This document shows positions 9,366 to 18,261 of a stretch of 64,000 bases of DNA, piece by piece. The notes under the pieces were generated by a model. The model worked only from the letters and a program-made list of their open reading frames with translations. It was not told the origin of the DNA and made no database searches. Position numbers and translations under genes: made by a program. The first letter of the stretch is position 1, and the number at the start of each line of letters is the position of its first letter. Origin of the DNA: Paenibacillus sp. FSL A5-0031 (GTDB lineage Bacteria; Bacillota; Bacilli; Paenibacillales; Paenibacillaceae); the NCBI RefSeq assembly GCF_001956295.1, contig NZ_MRTD01000003.1, forward strand, positions 372,001 to 436,000. Direction: 5' to 3'.

Positions 9366-10619
9366 TTGTCGTTAATCGTGATGAAGTTTGGCGGCAGCTC
9401 CGTTGGAACGCCGGAGCGGATGCAGCGTGTAGCAAAACGTATTATTGAGAGGCAGCAAGAAGGCAACGATATCGTTGTTGTTGTTTCTGCCATGGGAGAT
9501 ACGACAGACGATTTAATCGATCAGTCGAAACAGCTAAATCCAAATCCGCCGGCGCGGGAAATGGATATGCTTTTAACAGTTGGAGAGCAAATTTCGATAG
9601 CCTTGTTATCGATGACCGTACATCAGCTTGGTGCAAAGGCCGTTTCCTTCACGGGTTGGCAAGCAGGCATTCGTACAGAAGCGGTGCATGGTAAAGCGAA
9701 GATGACTAATATCCATCCAGAGCGCGTGTTCAAAGCGCTTGAAGAGGGTAATGTAGCAATTATTGCAGGTTTTCAGGGGATGACGGAAGAGGGAGAAATT
9801 ACAACACTCGGCCGCGGCGGTTCTGACACGACTGCAGTTGCAATGGCAGCTGCGATGAACGCAGACGTTTGCGAGATTTATACCGATGTTGACGGAATTT
9901 ACTCAACGGATCCTCGCGTAGTCAAAAATGCGCGCAAGCTAAATGAAATCTCTTATGACGAGATGCTAGAGCTAGCTAATTTAGGCGCTGCTGTATTGCA
10001 TCCGCGTGCGGTGGAATACGCTAAGCATAACAATGTAAAGCTAGTTGTGCGTTCAAGCTTTACTCAAAACGAAGGTACAAGTGTGAAGGAGGAAGCGGTC
10101 ATGGAGCAAGGCGTGGTCGTTCGCGGCATCGCGTTTGACAAAAATGTAGCAAGAATCAGCATTATGGGAGTTGAGGATGTTCCTGGCGTGCTTGCAAATG
10201 TGTTCGGCGCATTAGCAAACAACGGCATCGATGTGGACATTATCGTACAAAGCGGTGTTCAGGACGGCAAAGCCGATTTCTCCTTCACGCTTTCAGGCGA
10301 TGATAAAGATAAAGCGATCTCCGTTATCGAGGGAATTCGCGGCACTGTTCCTTTCCGTGAAACGACATCGGAATCCGATCTTGTTAAAATATCGATCGTA
10401 GGTGCTGGCATGGTCAGCAATCCAGGCGTAGCAGCGAAAATGTTCGCAACCATATCTTCACTAGGTGTAAGCATTAAGATGGTAAGCACTTCTGAAATTA
10501 AATGTTCTTGCGTTATTAATGCAGAGCCGCTCAGCGAAGTTGTACGCGCGCTTCATACTGCGTATGGTCTTGATACAGCAGAGCAGGCATTTGTAGGCGG
10601 CCCTCAGGATCGCCGTTAA
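9366..10619 (+). CDS. lysC: Aspartate kinase (LysC / aspartokinase II type)
   Basis: 417 residues. Phosphorylates aspartate at the entry of the lysine, threonine, methionine and diaminopimelate pathways. Seen: kinase signature MKFGGSSVG, GRGGSDTTA, YTDVDGIYSTDPR, then two ACT domains. The start is the TTG at 9366 (AGGAG about 12 bases upstream), giving MSLIVMKFGGSS. An internal AAGGAGGAAG-N5-ATG at 10086-10103 would start a 172-residue regulatory polypeptide at Met246, as known for the alpha2-beta2 enzyme of Bacillus subtilis. No lysine riboswitch is visible in the 228-base leader. Confidence 0.92.
   Translation: MSLIVMKFGGSSVGTPERMQRVAKRIIERQQEGNDIVVVVSAMGDTTDDLIDQSKQLNPNPPAREMDMLLTVGEQISIALLSMTVHQLGAKAVSFTGWQAGIRTEAVHGKAKMTNIHPERVFKALEEGNVAIIAGFQGMTEEGEITTLGRGGSDTTAVAMAAAMNADVCEIYTDVDGIYSTDPRVVKNARKLNEISYDEMLELANLGAAVLHPRAVEYAKHNNVKLVVRSSFTQNEGTSVKEEAVMEQGVVVRGIAFDKNVARISIMGVEDVPGVLANVFGALANNGIDVDIIVQSGVQDGKADFSFTLSGDDKDKAISVIEGIRGTVPFRETTSESDLVKISIVGAGMVSNPGVAAKMFATISSLGVSIKMVSTSEIKCSCVINAEPLSEVVRALHTAYGLDTAEQAFVGGPQDRR
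10101..10619 (+). CDS. Internal in-frame start for aspartokinase beta subunit
   Basis: ATG at codon 246 of lysC with a near-perfect Shine-Dalgarno AAGGAGGAAG at 10086-10095 inside the coding sequence. The predicted 172-residue product contains only the ACT regulatory domains. Bacillus subtilis aspartokinase II makes its beta subunit from an internal in-frame start of this kind. Expression here is inferred. Confidence 0.7.
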   Translation: MEQGVVVRGIAFDKNVARISIMGVEDVPGVLANVFGALANNGIDVDIIVQSGVQDGKADFSFTLSGDDKDKAISVIEGIRGTVPFRETTSESDLVKISIVGAGMVSNPGVAAKMFATISSLGVSIKMVSTSEIKCSCVINAEPLSEVVRALHTAYGLDTAEQAFVGGPQDRR

Positions 10620-10634
10620 TCTAATAGAAATAAT

Positions 10635-10672
10635 AAAAGCGTGCTTCCTCGTTAGGGAGCACGCTTTTTTTG
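10635..10672. terminator. Bidirectional terminator between lysC and comB
   Basis: AAAAGCGTGCTTCC / GGGAGCACGCTTTT stem with a short loop, T-runs on both strands; serves two convergent genes. Confidence 0.88.
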
Positions 10673-10691
10673 TTTTTAATAACTTGGAATT

Positions 10692-11405
10692 TCAACCATT
10701 CCTCGTTAATTGATCACCGTTCAGTCTAGGTACTTCATGATAGATATCGATAGCGGAGCATGCCTCTATGTCTTTTTTCATTCCTAGCTTTATCAGTTTT
10801 TTTCCGGTCATTCCGTTCATGATCGTTTCTTTCACTTGAGTGGAGCGATTTCGGTACAAAGCGAGCATCGCACAGCCAAAGTCATCCATCTCTATAGCAA
10901 AGTGGCTTAAGCCTTGAAGTCTATCAAGTACAAGGCCGGCACACAAGCCATCCTCAATAGCAAATTCATCGTGACTCCCCGCGCACAAAATAACGACATC
11001 TCTCCGCAGCTCGATCGCTGCGCGAGCGCAAGCCTCCGCATTTAGAAGCGATGCAGTCAACACATGATCCGCCCTCATTGATTTATGGATTGCCCTTGTT
11101 CCGTTCGTAGTCGTCAAAATAATTCGTTTGCCAGCGACGGCCGACTCGGTGTATTCCTCTGGCGAATTGCCAATATCAAAACCCGCGATCTTCCGGCAAA
11201 AGCGTTCTCCTCCAAGCAAATCTCCCGGTCGCTGAAGTGCTCGCGCTTCCATTACCGTCTCAGCAGGAATGATGCATGAAGCTCCCGCAGCAATAGCGGT
11301 AACGATTGTGCTTGTAGCTCGCAAAACATCAATAATAATTGCCGTTTTATGATGAAATCTTGCCGAGCTCGCTTCGTTCACACTGGATATAACCTGCACT
11401 TGCAT
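10692..11405 (-). CDS. comB: 2-phosphosulfolactate phosphatase ComB
   Basis: 237 residues of the ComB family, Mg-dependent acid phosphatases first described in methanogen coenzyme M synthesis. In bacteria the substrate is often sulfolactate-related or unknown. Seen: IIDVLRATSTIVTA near the N-terminus, LLGGERFCRKIAGFDIGNSP, TTTNGTRA, and CAGSHDEFAIEDGLCAG. ATG with AAGGCGGAG upstream on the minus strand. It is a lone leftward gene between two rightward operons. Spores of Bacillus accumulate 3-sulfolactate, so a link to sporulation metabolism is possible but only inferred. Confidence 0.88.
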   Translation of the reverse strand: MQVQVISSVNEASSARFHHKTAIIIDVLRATSTIVTAIAAGASCIIPAETVMEARALQRPGDLLGGERFCRKIAGFDIGNSPEEYTESAVAGKRIILTTTNGTRAIHKSMRADHVLTASLLNAEACARAAIELRRDVVILCAGSHDEFAIEDGLCAGLVLDRLQGLSHFAIEMDDFGCAMLALYRNRSTQVKETIMNGMTGKKLIKLGMKKDIEACSAIDIYHEVPRLNGDQLTRNG

Positions 11406-11541
11406 CGTTGTTTCTCCGCCTTTCTCAAACTCAATTCTTTATGATATGCGCCTAACAACGTGCCTGTGCCCGGCATGAAAGACAGACAAGCCAGCATATG
11501 ATTAAGGAATAGTCGTTTCATTGAAGGGAGGTTATCCATTC

Positions 11542-11808
11542 ATGCTAAATAAAATCGTATTAACGATGGCTTCACTGCGGCTGACGTCTGGAACAATTGA
11601 GATCTGCGCTGCACTGCTTATGCTTCGTTTAAACCAAATTGACAAGGCGCTAGTAGTAAACTCATCACTTGCTTTAGTAGGCCCGCTTATTCTAATAGCT
11701 ACAACAACGGTGGGGCTCGTCGGGATGTCCGATAAGCTGTCGCCAGGCAAGTTTCTTTGGGTAGGAGCGGGCGTCATTTGCTTGATGATCGGTATTTTGA
11801 AAAAATAA
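11542..11808 (+). CDS. yqhV: YqhV family membrane protein (DUF2619)
   Basis: 88 residues with about three hydrophobic segments. It sits directly upstream of spoIIIAA as yqhV does in Bacillus subtilis. ATG at 11542 with GGGAGG 11 bases upstream; an earlier in-frame TTG lacks a site. Sequence begins MLNKIVLTMASLRLTSGTIE. Function unknown. It could be cotranscribed into the spoIIIA operon, but a separate sigma-E-like promoter lies in the gap after it. Confidence 0.85.
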   Translation: MLNKIVLTMASLRLTSGTIEICAALLMLRLNQIDKALVVNSSLALVGPLILIATTTVGLVGMSDKLSPGKFLWVGAGVICLMIGILKK

Positions 11809-11841
11809 TAGATTCAACTCTAGCATTTATGAAATGGGGCA

Positions 11842-11871
11842 GACATATTTTCGCAATACAAGCATACAAAT
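11842..11871 (+). promoter_or_regulatory. Sigma-E-type promoter for spoIIIA operon
   Basis: GACATATT, 13 bases, CATACAAAT closely match the known mother-cell sigma-E consensus. It ends 39 bases before spoIIIAA. Sigma-E control of spoIIIA is established in Bacillus subtilis; the assignment here is by sequence match. Confidence 0.75.
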
Positions 11872-11910
11872 AGGAACTACGAAGGACAAACATCCGGGAG
11901 TGATAATCAT

Positions 11911-12960
11911 ATGCTGGCACGCGTATCACATTTATTGCCTTTGGAGCTGAAGACGCTGCTGGAGCGCCTTCCTGAACAAATGCAGGAGCAGCTGGAGGAA
12001 ATTCGGATTCGAGAGGGACGACCGCTAGAAATAGGGTTCCGCGGACAGTCTCGATTTATGATGATTGACGGGACGCTGCGTCAGGCTGCCGACGGAGCAT
12101 ACAAGCCTTCGGCAGACACATGTCGCAAGCTGCTCGAACGCATTACCAACTATTCCTTGTATGCGATGGAGGAGGAACTGAGAAGGGGCTTCATAACGGT
12201 TTCAGGCGGACATCGCATTGGACTAGCGGGCAGGACGATACTCGACAGCGGCGTTGTGAGGGGTATTCGCGATATTGGCGCATTCAATATTCGAGTTGCT
12301 AGAGAAGTGATCGGAGCGAGTGCGCTTCTGCTGCCCAAACTAATCGATCGGACGAGAAAAACGCTGCATTCCACTCTCATTCTAGCTCCGCCGCAGCAAG
12401 GTAAAACAACACTCGTGCGTGACATTGCGAGATCAGTCAGCTATGGGTTATGGCCAAGTCTAGAAGCAAGCGGATGGCAGGGCCGAAAGGTAGGAATCGT
12501 TGATGAGCGTTCAGAGATTGCAGCCTGTGTTCGCGGTATTCCAACGTTTGATGTTGGCCCTAGAACCGATGTTATGGACGCTTGTCCGAAGGCAGAAGGC
12601 ATGATGATGCTGCTTCGCTCAATGTCACCAGAGGTTATGATTATTGATGAGATTGGACGGCCTGAGGATGCGGAAGCCATCCGAGAAGCAAGCCACGCGG
12701 GAATTAGTGTAGTCGCAACCGCGCACGCCTACGATTTGCAGGATGCTAGAGGCAGGCCGGTGCTGCTGAAGCTGCTGGAAGAAGGAGCGTTCACCTACGT
12801 GGTGGAGCTGAAGCGCACAGATCAAGGTATCATGCACCGCGTCGTTCCTGCTGAGGCAGTCGCCGAACGAGCTCCTGCACGCGAGCCAAAGCCGCCTAAT
12901 CGGCAACTTGCGGATACTGCACCTTCCTTCTCTGGCCGATTTCGAGCTGGTGACCCGTGA
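11911..12960 (+). CDS. spoIIIAA: Stage III sporulation protein AA, ATPase
   Basis: 349 residues. Secretion-type ATPase of the SpoIIIA-SpoIIQ channel that links mother cell and forespore after engulfment. Seen: Walker A LAPPQQGKTTLVRDIA (about residues 158-173), GIVDERSEIAA, and Walker B VMIIDEIGRPED. ATG with GGGAG upstream. The C-terminal tail after about 315 is Pro/Ala-rich and longer than usual. Overlaps spoIIIAB by 4 bases, implying coupled translation. Confidence 0.95.
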   Translation: MLARVSHLLPLELKTLLERLPEQMQEQLEEIRIREGRPLEIGFRGQSRFMMIDGTLRQAADGAYKPSADTCRKLLERITNYSLYAMEEELRRGFITVSGGHRIGLAGRTILDSGVVRGIRDIGAFNIRVAREVIGASALLLPKLIDRTRKTLHSTLILAPPQQGKTTLVRDIARSVSYGLWPSLEASGWQGRKVGIVDERSEIAACVRGIPTFDVGPRTDVMDACPKAEGMMMLLRSMSPEVMIIDEIGRPEDAEAIREASHAGISVVATAHAYDLQDARGRPVLLKLLEEGAFTYVVELKRTDQGIMHRVVPAEAVAERAPAREPKPPNRQLADTAPSFSGRFRAGDP

Positions 12961-13475
12961 TAAAGCTGTTAGGTGCGGTTTTGGTCCTGTTTGCAGGCAC
13001 GATGATAGGCTTCCAGCAAGCAGCGAAATTCGCCGAACGTCCAAGGCAGCTAAGACAGCTGGCACATGCACTGCAAAGGCTGGAGACAGAAATCGGTTAT
13101 GGTCATACTCCATTGCCAGAAGCACTGGAGAGGACAGCTTCCGCTACTCCGGAGCCGTTAGCAACCATTTTTCGCAAGGCAGCAAACGGGGTTTGGGAAA
13201 CCGAAAGCTTTACCTTCAGCGATAGCTGGGAGCAAGCGATAAAGTCGCAATGGGATGCAACTTCGATGCGAAAAAACGAACAAGCCGTACTTATACGTTT
13301 AGGAACGACGCTTGGTATAAGCGATAAGGAAGATCAAATGAAGCATATACATCTTGCGTTATTGCAGCTGAAGGCTGAGGAGGACGCTGCGAGAGACGAT
13401 CAGGGGCGTTACGAGAAAATGTGGAAAAGTCTCGGAATTTTGATCGCCGTTCTGGTCGTCATTTTGATGGTGTAG
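12957..13475 (+). CDS. spoIIIAB: Stage III sporulation protein AB
   Basis: 172 residues. Membrane anchors at both ends (MIKLLGAVLVLFAGTMIGF and LGILIAVLVVILMV) enclose a soluble helical domain. The fold is related to GspF-type secretion platform proteins. Starts with GTG inside the spoIIIAA stop region (GTGA overlap). Confidence 0.93.
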   Translation: MIKLLGAVLVLFAGTMIGFQQAAKFAERPRQLRQLAHALQRLETEIGYGHTPLPEALERTASATPEPLATIFRKAANGVWETESFTFSDSWEQAIKSQWDATSMRKNEQAVLIRLGTTLGISDKEDQMKHIHLALLQLKAEEDAARDDQGRYEKMWKSLGILIAVLVVILMV

Positions 13476-13490
13476 TGGGGTGCCGCATTG

Positions 13491-13694
13491 ATGAATATGG
13501 ATGTGAGCGCCATTTTCCAAATTGCTGGAATCGGAATTGTTATCGCAATGATACATTCGGTGCTGAAGCAAATGGGAAAAGAAGATATGGCGCACTGGGT
13601 AACGCTAATCGGATTTGTTGTCGTTTTGTTTATGGTTGTACGAATGCTTAATGAATTATTCCAAGAAATTAAATCAATTTTTTTGTTCCAGTAG
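13491..13694 (+). CDS. spoIIIAC: Stage III sporulation protein AC
   Basis: 67-residue membrane protein with two hydrophobic segments. MGKEDMAHWVTLIGF is the conserved loop of SpoIIIAC. Double ATG after GTGGGGTG. Part of the spoIIIA channel operon. Confidence 0.93.
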   Translation: MNMDVSAIFQIAGIGIVIAMIHSVLKQMGKEDMAHWVTLIGFVVVLFMVVRMLNELFQEIKSIFLFQ

Positions 13695-13733
13695 ACGTCA
13701 TCATTTAGAAGTGATTGCAAGCAGGTGAGCCAA

Positions 13734-14129
13734 ATGGAAATGATTCAAATCGTTGGTCTTGGTCTGATGGCTTCGGTACTCATTATTGTCGTTCGAGAGC
13801 AAAAACCGATGTTCTCCTTTTTGCTCGCCGCGTTTACGGGATTGTTTATATTCCTGTATTTGATCGGCAAAATCGAAATTGTCATTTCCGTGCTTGAGGA
13901 TCTGGCTAATCGATCAGGTATCCCTTCCATTTACTTGAAGACGATCTTGAAAATAATCGGAATCGCATATATTGCTGAGTTTGGAGCACAGATCGTCAGA
14001 GATGCAGGGCAAGAAGGAATTGCCTCAAAAATCGAATTTGCCGGCAAAGTGTTTATTCTTGTTATGGCTGTCCCTATTATCAGCGTCATTGTCGAGACAG
14101 TAATCGGGCTGCTGCCGGATGGGGGCTGA
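13734..14129 (+). CDS. spoIIIAD: Stage III sporulation protein AD
   Basis: 131 residues, four hydrophobic segments. MIQIVGLGLMASVLIIVVREQKP and EFGAQIVRDAGQEGIASKIEFAGKV are typical of the family. The ATG at 13734 is preferred, with GCAGGTGA used as its ribosome site; an in-frame GTG at 13725 lies inside that site. Works with SpoIIIAC and SpoIIIAE in the channel. Confidence 0.93.
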   Translation: MEMIQIVGLGLMASVLIIVVREQKPMFSFLLAAFTGLFIFLYLIGKIEIVISVLEDLANRSGIPSIYLKTILKIIGIAYIAEFGAQIVRDAGQEGIASKIEFAGKVFILVMAVPIISVIVETVIGLLPDGG

Positions 14130-14134
14130 AGCGG

Positions 14135-15382
14135 ATGATGAAGCTGACTCCTGCACGTGAACGGGCCAAGCTGTTGCTGTTCATCTTTGTATCCATGGTC
14201 ATTTTATCAATCGCCCCGACAGTTACCTATGCCATTAGCGGTGAGAGCGCAGCGCCGGTTTTGGATAATCAAGCTAACGCGGATGAGCTTGCAAAGGAGC
14301 TGACAACTCAGCAGATTGGCGGATTGGAAACGGGGGCTGTTGAATCTTACTGGAACAATCTCCGAAGCGAGTATGGCGGTTTTTTCCCAGAGCAGCATAT
14401 TCCAAGTTTCATGGAGATGATTCTTCCAGGAGGTGATGGCCTAAAGCTAACGGATATGCTGAGCGGCCTGCTGAAGTATTTGTGGCATGAGGTGCTCTAT
14501 AATGGCAAGCTCCTTGTGACAATAGTGATGCTGACGGTGTTCAGTATGGTGCTTGAAACGCTGCAAAATGCTTTTGAACGAAACGCGGTCAGCAAGGTAG
14601 CTTACTCGATTACGTACATGGTGCTTATCATTATAGCGGTAAACAGTTTCCATGTCGCAATGGGTTATGCAAAAGGAGCAATTGAAAGCATGATTCAATT
14701 TATGCTTGCGATGGTCCCGCTGCTGCTAACGCTGCTTGCTTCAATGGGCAACGTAGTCACCGTATCGGTTTTACATCCATTGATCATTTTCATGATTCAT
14801 GCCGTAGGAACACTTATTTACACGCTAGTGTTTCCATTATTGTTCTTTTCGGCCGTGCTTCATATAGCAAGTGCTTTATCAGAAAAATTCAAGGTTACCC
14901 AACTAGCTAATCTGCTGCGAAACATTGGAGTAGGTGTGATGGGAGTGCTGCTGACCGTTTTTCTAGGAGTCATCTCCGTACAAGGGGCGACAGGAGCGGT
15001 TACAGATGGCGTTACACTGCGAACGGCAAAGTTCGTAACAGGGAATTTCGTCCCTGTTGTAGGGAGAATGTTTTCAGATGCGGCGGATACAGTCATCTCT
15101 GCTTCCATGCTTGCGAAAAATGCAATTGGCTTAGCAGGTGTCATTATTCTGCTCTTCATCAGCGCATTTCCTGCAATCAAAATTTTGACGCTAGCGCTCA
15201 TTTATAACATTGCTGCTGCTGTCATGCAGCCGCTGGGAGAATCACCGATCGTCACCTGCCTAGAGACGATCGGCAAGACGATGATTTACGTATTTGCGGC
15301 TTTGGCTGCCGTCAGTCTTATGTTTTTTCTTGCGGTTACGATCATTTTGACTGCAGGCAATGCGGCGATGATGGTCAGGTAA
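14135..15382 (+). CDS. spoIIIAE: Stage III sporulation protein AE
   Basis: 415 residues. N-terminal signal-like segment (about 12-35), an extracytoplasmic stretch, then seven or so membrane helices. Largest membrane subunit of the SpoIIIA complex. Starts 6 bases after spoIIIAD with GGGGGCTGAAGCGG upstream. Confidence 0.94.
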   Translation: MMKLTPARERAKLLLFIFVSMVILSIAPTVTYAISGESAAPVLDNQANADELAKELTTQQIGGLETGAVESYWNNLRSEYGGFFPEQHIPSFMEMILPGGDGLKLTDMLSGLLKYLWHEVLYNGKLLVTIVMLTVFSMVLETLQNAFERNAVSKVAYSITYMVLIIIAVNSFHVAMGYAKGAIESMIQFMLAMVPLLLTLLASMGNVVTVSVLHPLIIFMIHAVGTLIYTLVFPLLFFSAVLHIASALSEKFKVTQLANLLRNIGVGVMGVLLTVFLGVISVQGATGAVTDGVTLRTAKFVTGNFVPVVGRMFSDAADTVISASMLAKNAIGLAGVIILLFISAFPAIKILTLALIYNIAAAVMQPLGESPIVTCLETIGKTMIYVFAALAAVSLMFFLAVTIILTAGNAAMMVR

Positions 15383-15399
15383 GGAAGGAGACGAGAGCT

Positions 15400-16155
15400 G
15401 TGATTGCTTGGTTAAGCGACTGGCTGAGAGATATTATTGCAGTCATTCTTCTGGCAGTGTTCGTCGAACTTCTGCTCCCGAACAAAGCAATGCAGCGCTA
15501 CGCTCGGCTAGTAGTCGGCTTGTTCATCCTTCTGACGATACTCTCACCCATATTGAAACTTATACAAAGCGACATTGGAGCCAAGCTGGATGAAGGAATG
15601 GATAATTGGAGCAAATCTGCCATGAAGGTTGAATCGCAAATGAGCGGATTAAACCAAATTAAGCGAGATGCTCAGGCGATGAGCGATAAACGCAGCCTGG
15701 AGGCTGCAAAATTAACGGAACGAACATTGGAAGCTTCCATTCGAAATGAGCTCGTCGAGCGGACAAAAGCACCTATAGCAGAGGTTGATGCCGTATTGAA
15801 ATGGACTACCGTTTCCGGCAAAGCAACACCCTATATTAGTGAAGTAACCGTGACACTCAAAGCAGCAGATAACAAAAAAAGCTCGTTTAAGGAAGAGGCT
15901 TCCGTGGAAGCAGTACAGCCCGTTGTTGTAGATGTTGAAATAGCGCCTATTGAAGGCGGAAGCACAGTTCCAAACGGGATAGATGATCAAGCTGTTCTGA
16001 AAGCATCTACGGAAACGGAAAAGACGGAAGGGAATTGGTCAAGAGCTGATCCAGCGACTTCAGCTGCAATAAGCAGCTTGATTTCGAAGGGGTGGGGGCT
16101 TGCTGAGGATCAAATCATCGTAAGACAACCTGCGGATCAACAAAAGGCGAAGTGA
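15400..16155 (+). CDS. spoIIIAF: Stage III sporulation protein AF
   Basis: 251 residues. Two N-terminal membrane helices (about 10-55) followed by a soluble domain with the ring-building-motif-like fold of the family. The insert after about residue 140 (Ala/Glu/Thr-rich) makes it longer than Bacillus subtilis SpoIIIAF (about 206). GTG start with AAGGAAGGAGA. Confidence 0.9.
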   Translation: MIAWLSDWLRDIIAVILLAVFVELLLPNKAMQRYARLVVGLFILLTILSPILKLIQSDIGAKLDEGMDNWSKSAMKVESQMSGLNQIKRDAQAMSDKRSLEAAKLTERTLEASIRNELVERTKAPIAEVDAVLKWTTVSGKATPYISEVTVTLKAADNKKSSFKEEASVEAVQPVVVDVEIAPIEGGSTVPNGIDDQAVLKASTETEKTEGNWSRADPATSAAISSLISKGWGLAEDQIIVRQPADQQKAK

Positions 16156-16187
16156 AAGGTTCGAAGATGGAGAGGGGGTAAGGCGCG

Positions 16188-16820
16188 GTGGCCAAATGGC
16201 TTGATGGCATAGAATCAGCGGTTGGCGGCGGTCCTGGCGGTCCAAAGCGAGTGCGGACACTGCGAATTTTACTAATCATTGGGGGGATTGGTGCAGCACT
16301 AATGATTCTAAATTCATTTTTACCCTATAAAGGAGTTGAGCCATCTGTGCAAGAACCTAATCCGCCGCCTCAGTCGGAGGCAGCTTGGGGCAATTCGGTT
16401 ACCTCAGGAAGTTCAGTGTTCGCCACTCTCGAAAATTCCTTAGAAGTAAGGCTGAAGGAAATATTAGAGAAAATTGTAGGCGTTGGAACGGTTGATGTGC
16501 TTGTAACTCTCGATTCTACAGAAGAAAGCATCCTAGAACGAAATACACAAGAATCGCAGCAAATTACGGATGAGAATGATCCGAACGGCGGCAAGAGGCA
16601 CATTACATCAATCACAAAAGACGGACAGGTCGTATTGTACGAAGTGTCCGGAGACCAAAAGCCAATTATAACTAAAACGATTAACCCGCGTATACGCGGT
16701 ATTCTCATAGTTGCCAAAGGTGCTGAAAACGTAACAGTCAGACGTCTCATTACCAATGCGGTGGAGAAGGGCATCAACGTACCGGTTAATCGAATTTCTG
16801 TTGTACCAAGCAAACAATAA
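16188..16820 (+). CDS. spoIIIAG: Stage III sporulation protein AG
   Basis: 210 residues. One membrane helix (about 25-43) and an extracytoplasmic ring-forming domain with LKEILEKIVGVGTVDVLVTL and the C-terminal AENVTVRRLITNAVEKGINVP motif. It forms the large intermembrane ring of the feeding tube. GTG start with GAGGGGGTAAGG. Confidence 0.93.
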   Translation: MAKWLDGIESAVGGGPGGPKRVRTLRILLIIGGIGAALMILNSFLPYKGVEPSVQEPNPPPQSEAAWGNSVTSGSSVFATLENSLEVRLKEILEKIVGVGTVDVLVTLDSTEESILERNTQESQQITDENDPNGGKRHITSITKDGQVVLYEVSGDQKPIITKTINPRIRGILIVAKGAENVTVRRLITNAVEKGINVPVNRISVVPSKQ

Positions 16821-16852
16821 AACCAAATTGAAATGATGGGGAGGGTGTTCTC

Positions 16853-17485
16853 ATGAACACGAAAAGACAAACGGTATGGCTTGTATCAATGCTCAGTTTA
16901 ATGGTGGTATTATCAGCGTATTATTTATTCACGCAAGATGTGGATACGCCTGATGTGTTGACGGATGGCTCGCAAACAGAGCAAGCGGCGCAAAATGCGA
17001 CAGAAGCTGCAACAAGCGGCAATGGTATCGTTTTAAACGAGGTAGAGAAGCCAGTTGATGGAGCGGTTTTGAGCGAAGCTGATAAAGAAACTTTGAAACA
17101 GATTGATGCGCAAGGATTAGCAGCAGGCGGCGTTTTTAGTGAACTGCTAGCCAAACGGGAAATGAAATACAACGAGGTAGATAACCGGGTGATGGCAGCA
17201 GTTAATGATACGCTAAAAAAACCGGAGGAAGCATCAGCCGCTATAGCTGAGCTTGACATGCTGGAGGAGAAGCACACGAAGCTCACAGGCATTGAAGCAG
17301 AGCTGCTGAAACAATACGAAAATGTAGTTATCGACGAGCAAAGCGATAAATACAATGTAGTGGTTTCTAGCGATAAGCTTGAGAAAAAGCAAGCAGCAGA
17401 CATTATTAAGCTGGTCATGAGCACGCTTGATGTCGATGCTGACCAAGTATCCGTACAATATGTAGCGGTTAAGCAGCCTCAATAG
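16853..17485 (+). CDS. spoIIIAH: Stage III sporulation protein AH
   Basis: 210 residues. One N-terminal membrane helix, a low-complexity Glu/Ala linker, then the YscJ/FliF-like domain that binds SpoIIQ from the mother-cell side. MKYNEVDNRVMAAVND and DIIKLVMSTLDVDADQVSVQYV are recognisable. GGGAGGG site. Last gene of the spoIIIA operon. Confidence 0.93.
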   Translation: MNTKRQTVWLVSMLSLMVVLSAYYLFTQDVDTPDVLTDGSQTEQAAQNATEAATSGNGIVLNEVEKPVDGAVLSEADKETLKQIDAQGLAAGGVFSELLAKREMKYNEVDNRVMAAVNDTLKKPEEASAAIAELDMLEEKHTKLTGIEAELLKQYENVVIDEQSDKYNVVVSSDKLEKKQAADIIKLVMSTLDVDADQVSVQYVAVKQPQ

Positions 17486-17500
17486 CTCTACCATCAAGAA

Positions 17501-17552
17501 AAGGCCTTGTCCCTTCGGCATATTAGCTGGAGGGGGCAAGACCTTTTTTTTG
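17501..17552 (+). terminator. Terminator of spoIIIA operon
   Basis: Long imperfect stem starting AAGGCCTTGTCCC and closing GGGGGCAAGACCTT, followed by T8. Confidence 0.85.
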
Positions 17553-17581
17553 GCTGTCATGCTCGAATATACAAAAAATGA

Positions 17582-17610
17582 TTCGTGTTCAGGCTTGTTT
17601 ATGATATAAT
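17582..17610 (+). promoter_or_regulatory. Probable sigma-A promoter for accBC
   Basis: Consensus -10 TATAAT at 17605-17610 with a weak -35 TTCGTG 17 bases upstream. I see no FapR-like site. Confidence 0.45.
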
Positions 17611-17716
17611 GTTAAACGTTATGTGAAAGAATTGGTTATAATGGCATGGACACCATTTAGGTGTACAAGCTATGGAAGCAATCTTGCTATCGCAAATTTA
17701 AGGAGTGAAAATATTC

Positions 17717-18208
17717 ATGTTCAAATTGAGCGAGATCAAAGAGTTGATCAAATTGGTTGATCAAACTTCCGTTCATGAGCTGGAAATTGAAAACGAAGGG
17801 ACTCGCCTGCTCATCCGCAAGCCTGGCAAAACAGAAGTGGTGAATGTGCAAGCGGCCCCAATTACGCATACATACGCGCCTGCACCATTACAAGCTCAGC
17901 CAGCCGCTCCAGCAGCGCAGCCTCAAGCCGTACAAGAAACGGCGCCAGCTCGTCCTTCAACGGATCATTTGCACCAAATCGTATCTCCAATGGTAGGAAC
18001 GTTCTATAGCTCACCTACTCCGGAAGCGGGAGCTTTCGTAAAAGTAGGCGATCGCGTAAATGATAAGAGCGTCGTATGTATATTGGAAGCTATGAAGCTG
18101 ATGAATGAACTTGAAGCAGAAGTTAAAGGCGAAATCGTAGAAATTTTGGTTTCTAATGGTCAGCTCGTTGAGTACGGCCAGCCACTATTCCTTGTAAAGC
18201 CTGAATAA
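17717..18208 (+). CDS. accB: Acetyl-CoA carboxylase biotin carboxyl carrier protein
   Basis: 163 residues. Carries biotin between AccC and AccAD in malonyl-CoA synthesis. Biotinyl motif EAMKLMNE with Lys127 as the attachment site, preceded by a Pro/Ala/Gln-rich linker (about 45-85). ATG at 17717 with AAGGAGTG; the earlier in-frame GTG overlaps the site. Confidence 0.97.
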   Translation: MFKLSEIKELIKLVDQTSVHELEIENEGTRLLIRKPGKTEVVNVQAAPITHTYAPAPLQAQPAAPAAQPQAVQETAPARPSTDHLHQIVSPMVGTFYSSPTPEAGAFVKVGDRVNDKSVVCILEAMKLMNELEAEVKGEIVEILVSNGQLVEYGQPLFLVKPE

Positions 18209-18261
18209 TGTAGTGAGTTGACGTCCGAACAGGGAAACTGTCGTTTGAAAGGGGTTCCTAC

